This document shows, one piece after another, positions 62,663 to 64,000 of a stretch of DNA of 64,000 bases. A program made the translations under genes and the position numbers. The notes under the pieces are model-generated. The model was not told the DNA's origin, searched no databases, and saw only the letters and a list, made by a program, of their open reading frames with translations. This DNA comes from a bacterium UBP8_UBA817 (lineage in GTDB: Bacteria > Margulisbacteria > Marinamargulisbacteria > UBA817): assembly GCA_002296285.1 (NCBI GenBank), contig DBHX01000055.1, forward strand, positions 1-64,000, in the 5' to 3' direction. Position 1 is the stretch's first letter. Each line of letters opens with the position of its first letter.

Positions 62663-63255
62663 GAACGGTACCCCATTCAGCCGTTGTTGATTATTATAAT
62701 GACTGTGCGTTAAGCATTAAGGATGATGCCAAGGCCATGGGCTGGTCATCGAGATTTAATCAACGATTGCGCTTTGACGTGTTTAATTACTTGGTTGATT
62801 TTACTGGGGTATCTGTATTGGATGTGGGTTGTGGGGATGGGGCCTTTTTTCATTATTTAGTGGATCAGGGGATGGATGGCGGTTATAAAGGTATCGATAT
62901 TTCCAAGCACATGGTTCAGCGGGCACATGCCCGTTACCCTGGGATTAATGTGCGTCAGGCTGATTTTTTTGATGTTCAGGATGATTATGATGTGGTGGTA
63001 TGTTCGGGTGGATTGAGCATGTGTTTTGGGGATCCCATGCATTATTTATCGGCGGCGATTGATCAGTTGTTCTCTATTTCATCGTCTCATTTAGTATTTA
63101 ATTTACTGAGTGATCATGCCCCATCAACGTCCGATAAATTTAATCAGTATCACCCGGCCAGTGTATTGGATCTTTGTTTTAAGAAAACACCTTATGTTAC
63201 CCTTCACCACGGTTACTTACCGAATGATTTTACATTGCATATGGTAAAAAGTTAA
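62659..63255 (+). CDS. Class I SAM-dependent methyltransferase
   Basis: 198 residues, GTG start inside the end of asd (GTGA overlap). Motif I SVLDVGCGDGAFFHYL, then YKGIDISKHMVQRAHARYPG and VVVCSGGLSMCFG. The C-terminus ends LHHGYLPNDFTLHMVK, a tail I associate with stand-alone small-molecule methyltransferases. Substrate unknown; coupling to asd is probably positional. Confidence 0.85.
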   Translation: MRTVPHSAVVDYYNDCALSIKDDAKAMGWSSRFNQRLRFDVFNYLVDFTGVSVLDVGCGDGAFFHYLVDQGMDGGYKGIDISKHMVQRAHARYPGINVRQADFFDVQDDYDVVVCSGGLSMCFGDPMHYLSAAIDQLFSISSSHLVFNLLSDHAPSTSDKFNQYHPASVLDLCFKKTPYVTLHHGYLPNDFTLHMVKS

Positions 63256-63261
63256 TCGATA

Positions 63262-63975
63262 TTATTTTTTTATAAATATTGCGTGTCCATTGATGTTATG
63301 AATAAACAAACGATCGTTTTTATCTTTCTCTTCGTTAACTAATTTAATAATGCCGCTGCAGTTTAGGGCCCCGTAATCATCAAAAACAATGATTCCGCCA
63401 GGAACTAGTTTTGGCCATATCCAATCCATAATGCTTTTTGCTGAATCATAAACATCAACATCAATATGGCAAAAACGAAAAACTTCATTTTGATCAATTT
63501 GATGACTGGTTTCTTCTGGAAATACGCCTTCTAAGATTTTTGTGTTATTTAAGTTTAATTTTTTTAATAAATTTTCCACATCACTTTTTGATGTATCCGA
63601 ATGTTCTCCATCATAATAATTATTATCATTTTCTCCAGATTTAACGACGCCTTTAAATGTGTCACAAAGGTATACTTTGCTATTTGGGCAGTGTTTTTTT
63701 GATTGATATGCAATTAGTGCTCCGCTACCCCCTCGCCAAGTTCCTATTTCTATGATTTCACCGGACAGTTTTTTTGATTCTTTAATAAGATTCCACAATT
63801 CGTAACACCGATGATAGGTTGAGAGTGTATTTAATTGGACTTTATTGTAAATCAAATTAAATTCTTCATTATTGAGCCAAGGTGTGTATTCATTTGTATT
63901 GATTAGCCCGATGTTTATCCTAAATTTTCGTGCCATTCTTTTTATTGGTTCTTTGATGTACGTTATTAATCGCAT
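63262..63975 (-). CDS. TylF/MycF-type O-methyltransferase
   Basis: 237 residues. Motif I EIIEIGTWRGGSGAL, the VYLCDTFKGVV segment, HIDVDVYDSAKSIMDWIWPK with metal-binding Asp residues, and PGGIIVFDDYGALNCSG fit the macrocin O-methyltransferase family, which in many genomes acts on sugars of surface polysaccharides. The gene is convergent with the methyltransferase at 62659. It is rich in Asn and Lys and more AT-rich than its neighbours, a possible sign of transfer. Start ATG 63975; the upstream context lies beyond the window. Confidence 0.88.
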   Translation of the reverse strand: MRLITYIKEPIKRMARKFRINIGLINTNEYTPWLNNEEFNLIYNKVQLNTLSTYHRCYELWNLIKESKKLSGEIIEIGTWRGGSGALIAYQSKKHCPNSKVYLCDTFKGVVKSGENDNNYYDGEHSDTSKSDVENLLKKLNLNNTKILEGVFPEETSHQIDQNEVFRFCHIDVDVYDSAKSIMDWIWPKLVPGGIIVFDDYGALNCSGIIKLVNEEKDKNDRLFIHNINGHAIFIKK

Positions 63976-64000
63976 GGTTATATCGTATTACAAATTCAAC

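Overview
The window is AT-rich bacterial chromosome with tightly packed genes. It carries hrcA-grpE-dnaK-dnaJ, dnaX-ybaB-recR, dxs/ispA, pyrB, dapB and asd. A PorV-like beta-barrel and a protein with S-layer-homology (SLH) repeats point to a cell with an outer membrane. An R3H/Ycf45-type ATPase points to the Cyanobacteria/Margulisbacteria/Terrabacteria side of the tree. A Margulisbacteria-like lineage is my guess from gene content only; no rRNA or tRNA gene was seen.

Layout. 1-6.0 kb: end of an unknown gene, tsaB, then a CIRCE-controlled heat-shock operon (hrcA, grpE, dnaK, dnaJ). 6.0-9.1 kb: two related small ORFs in broken frames, a Bax-inhibitor-1 membrane protein, and an RlmD-type rRNA methyltransferase. 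9.15-10.9 kb: a small accessory island with a two-repeat Cas12a-type CRISPR remnant, flanking repeats, a Fic AMPylase with a phased array of operator-like repeats, and the 3' stump of a lost gene. 10.9-12.4 kb: gamma-carbonic anhydrase and yebC. 12.4-39.1 kb: about 27 kb, almost all secreted or surface proteins (panE is the exception). These are a FlgD-Ig-ended protein, a PorV-like barrel with Ig and SLH regions, and four paralogous fibre proteins. The last three fibre genes (1908, 1874 and 1835 residues) overlap by one base and form one operon. Each joins a YadA-head-like repeat region to a phage tail-collar tip rich in His-x-His.

39.2-42.7 kb: a phage/plasmid-like element with an HTH (terminase-small-subunit-like) gene, a secreted protein, an iteron-type replication origin and an SF3 helicase. 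Its right edge appears fused into an FG-GAP gene, which has since gained a nonsense codon and a frameshift. 44.8-46.9 kb: an HTTM-like membrane protein, an anchored partner and a MetF-like protein. 47.0-51.6 kb: a minus-strand operon xseA-xseB-ispA-PAP2-dxs. 52.5-60.1 kb: an eight-gene plus-strand operon pyrB-pyrC'-dnaX-ybaB-recR-R3H ATPase-tmk-dapB. 60.2-64.0 kb: asd, three methyltransferases and a hypothetical gene.

The most unusual system is the giant fibre locus. Both of its transcription units (the 916-residue gene and the three-gene operon) are preceded by the same element, GTTTAA-N14-GGGAAT, which resembles a SigB/SigF-class alternative-sigma promoter. This suggests co-regulated display of phage-tail-fibre-like surface needles.
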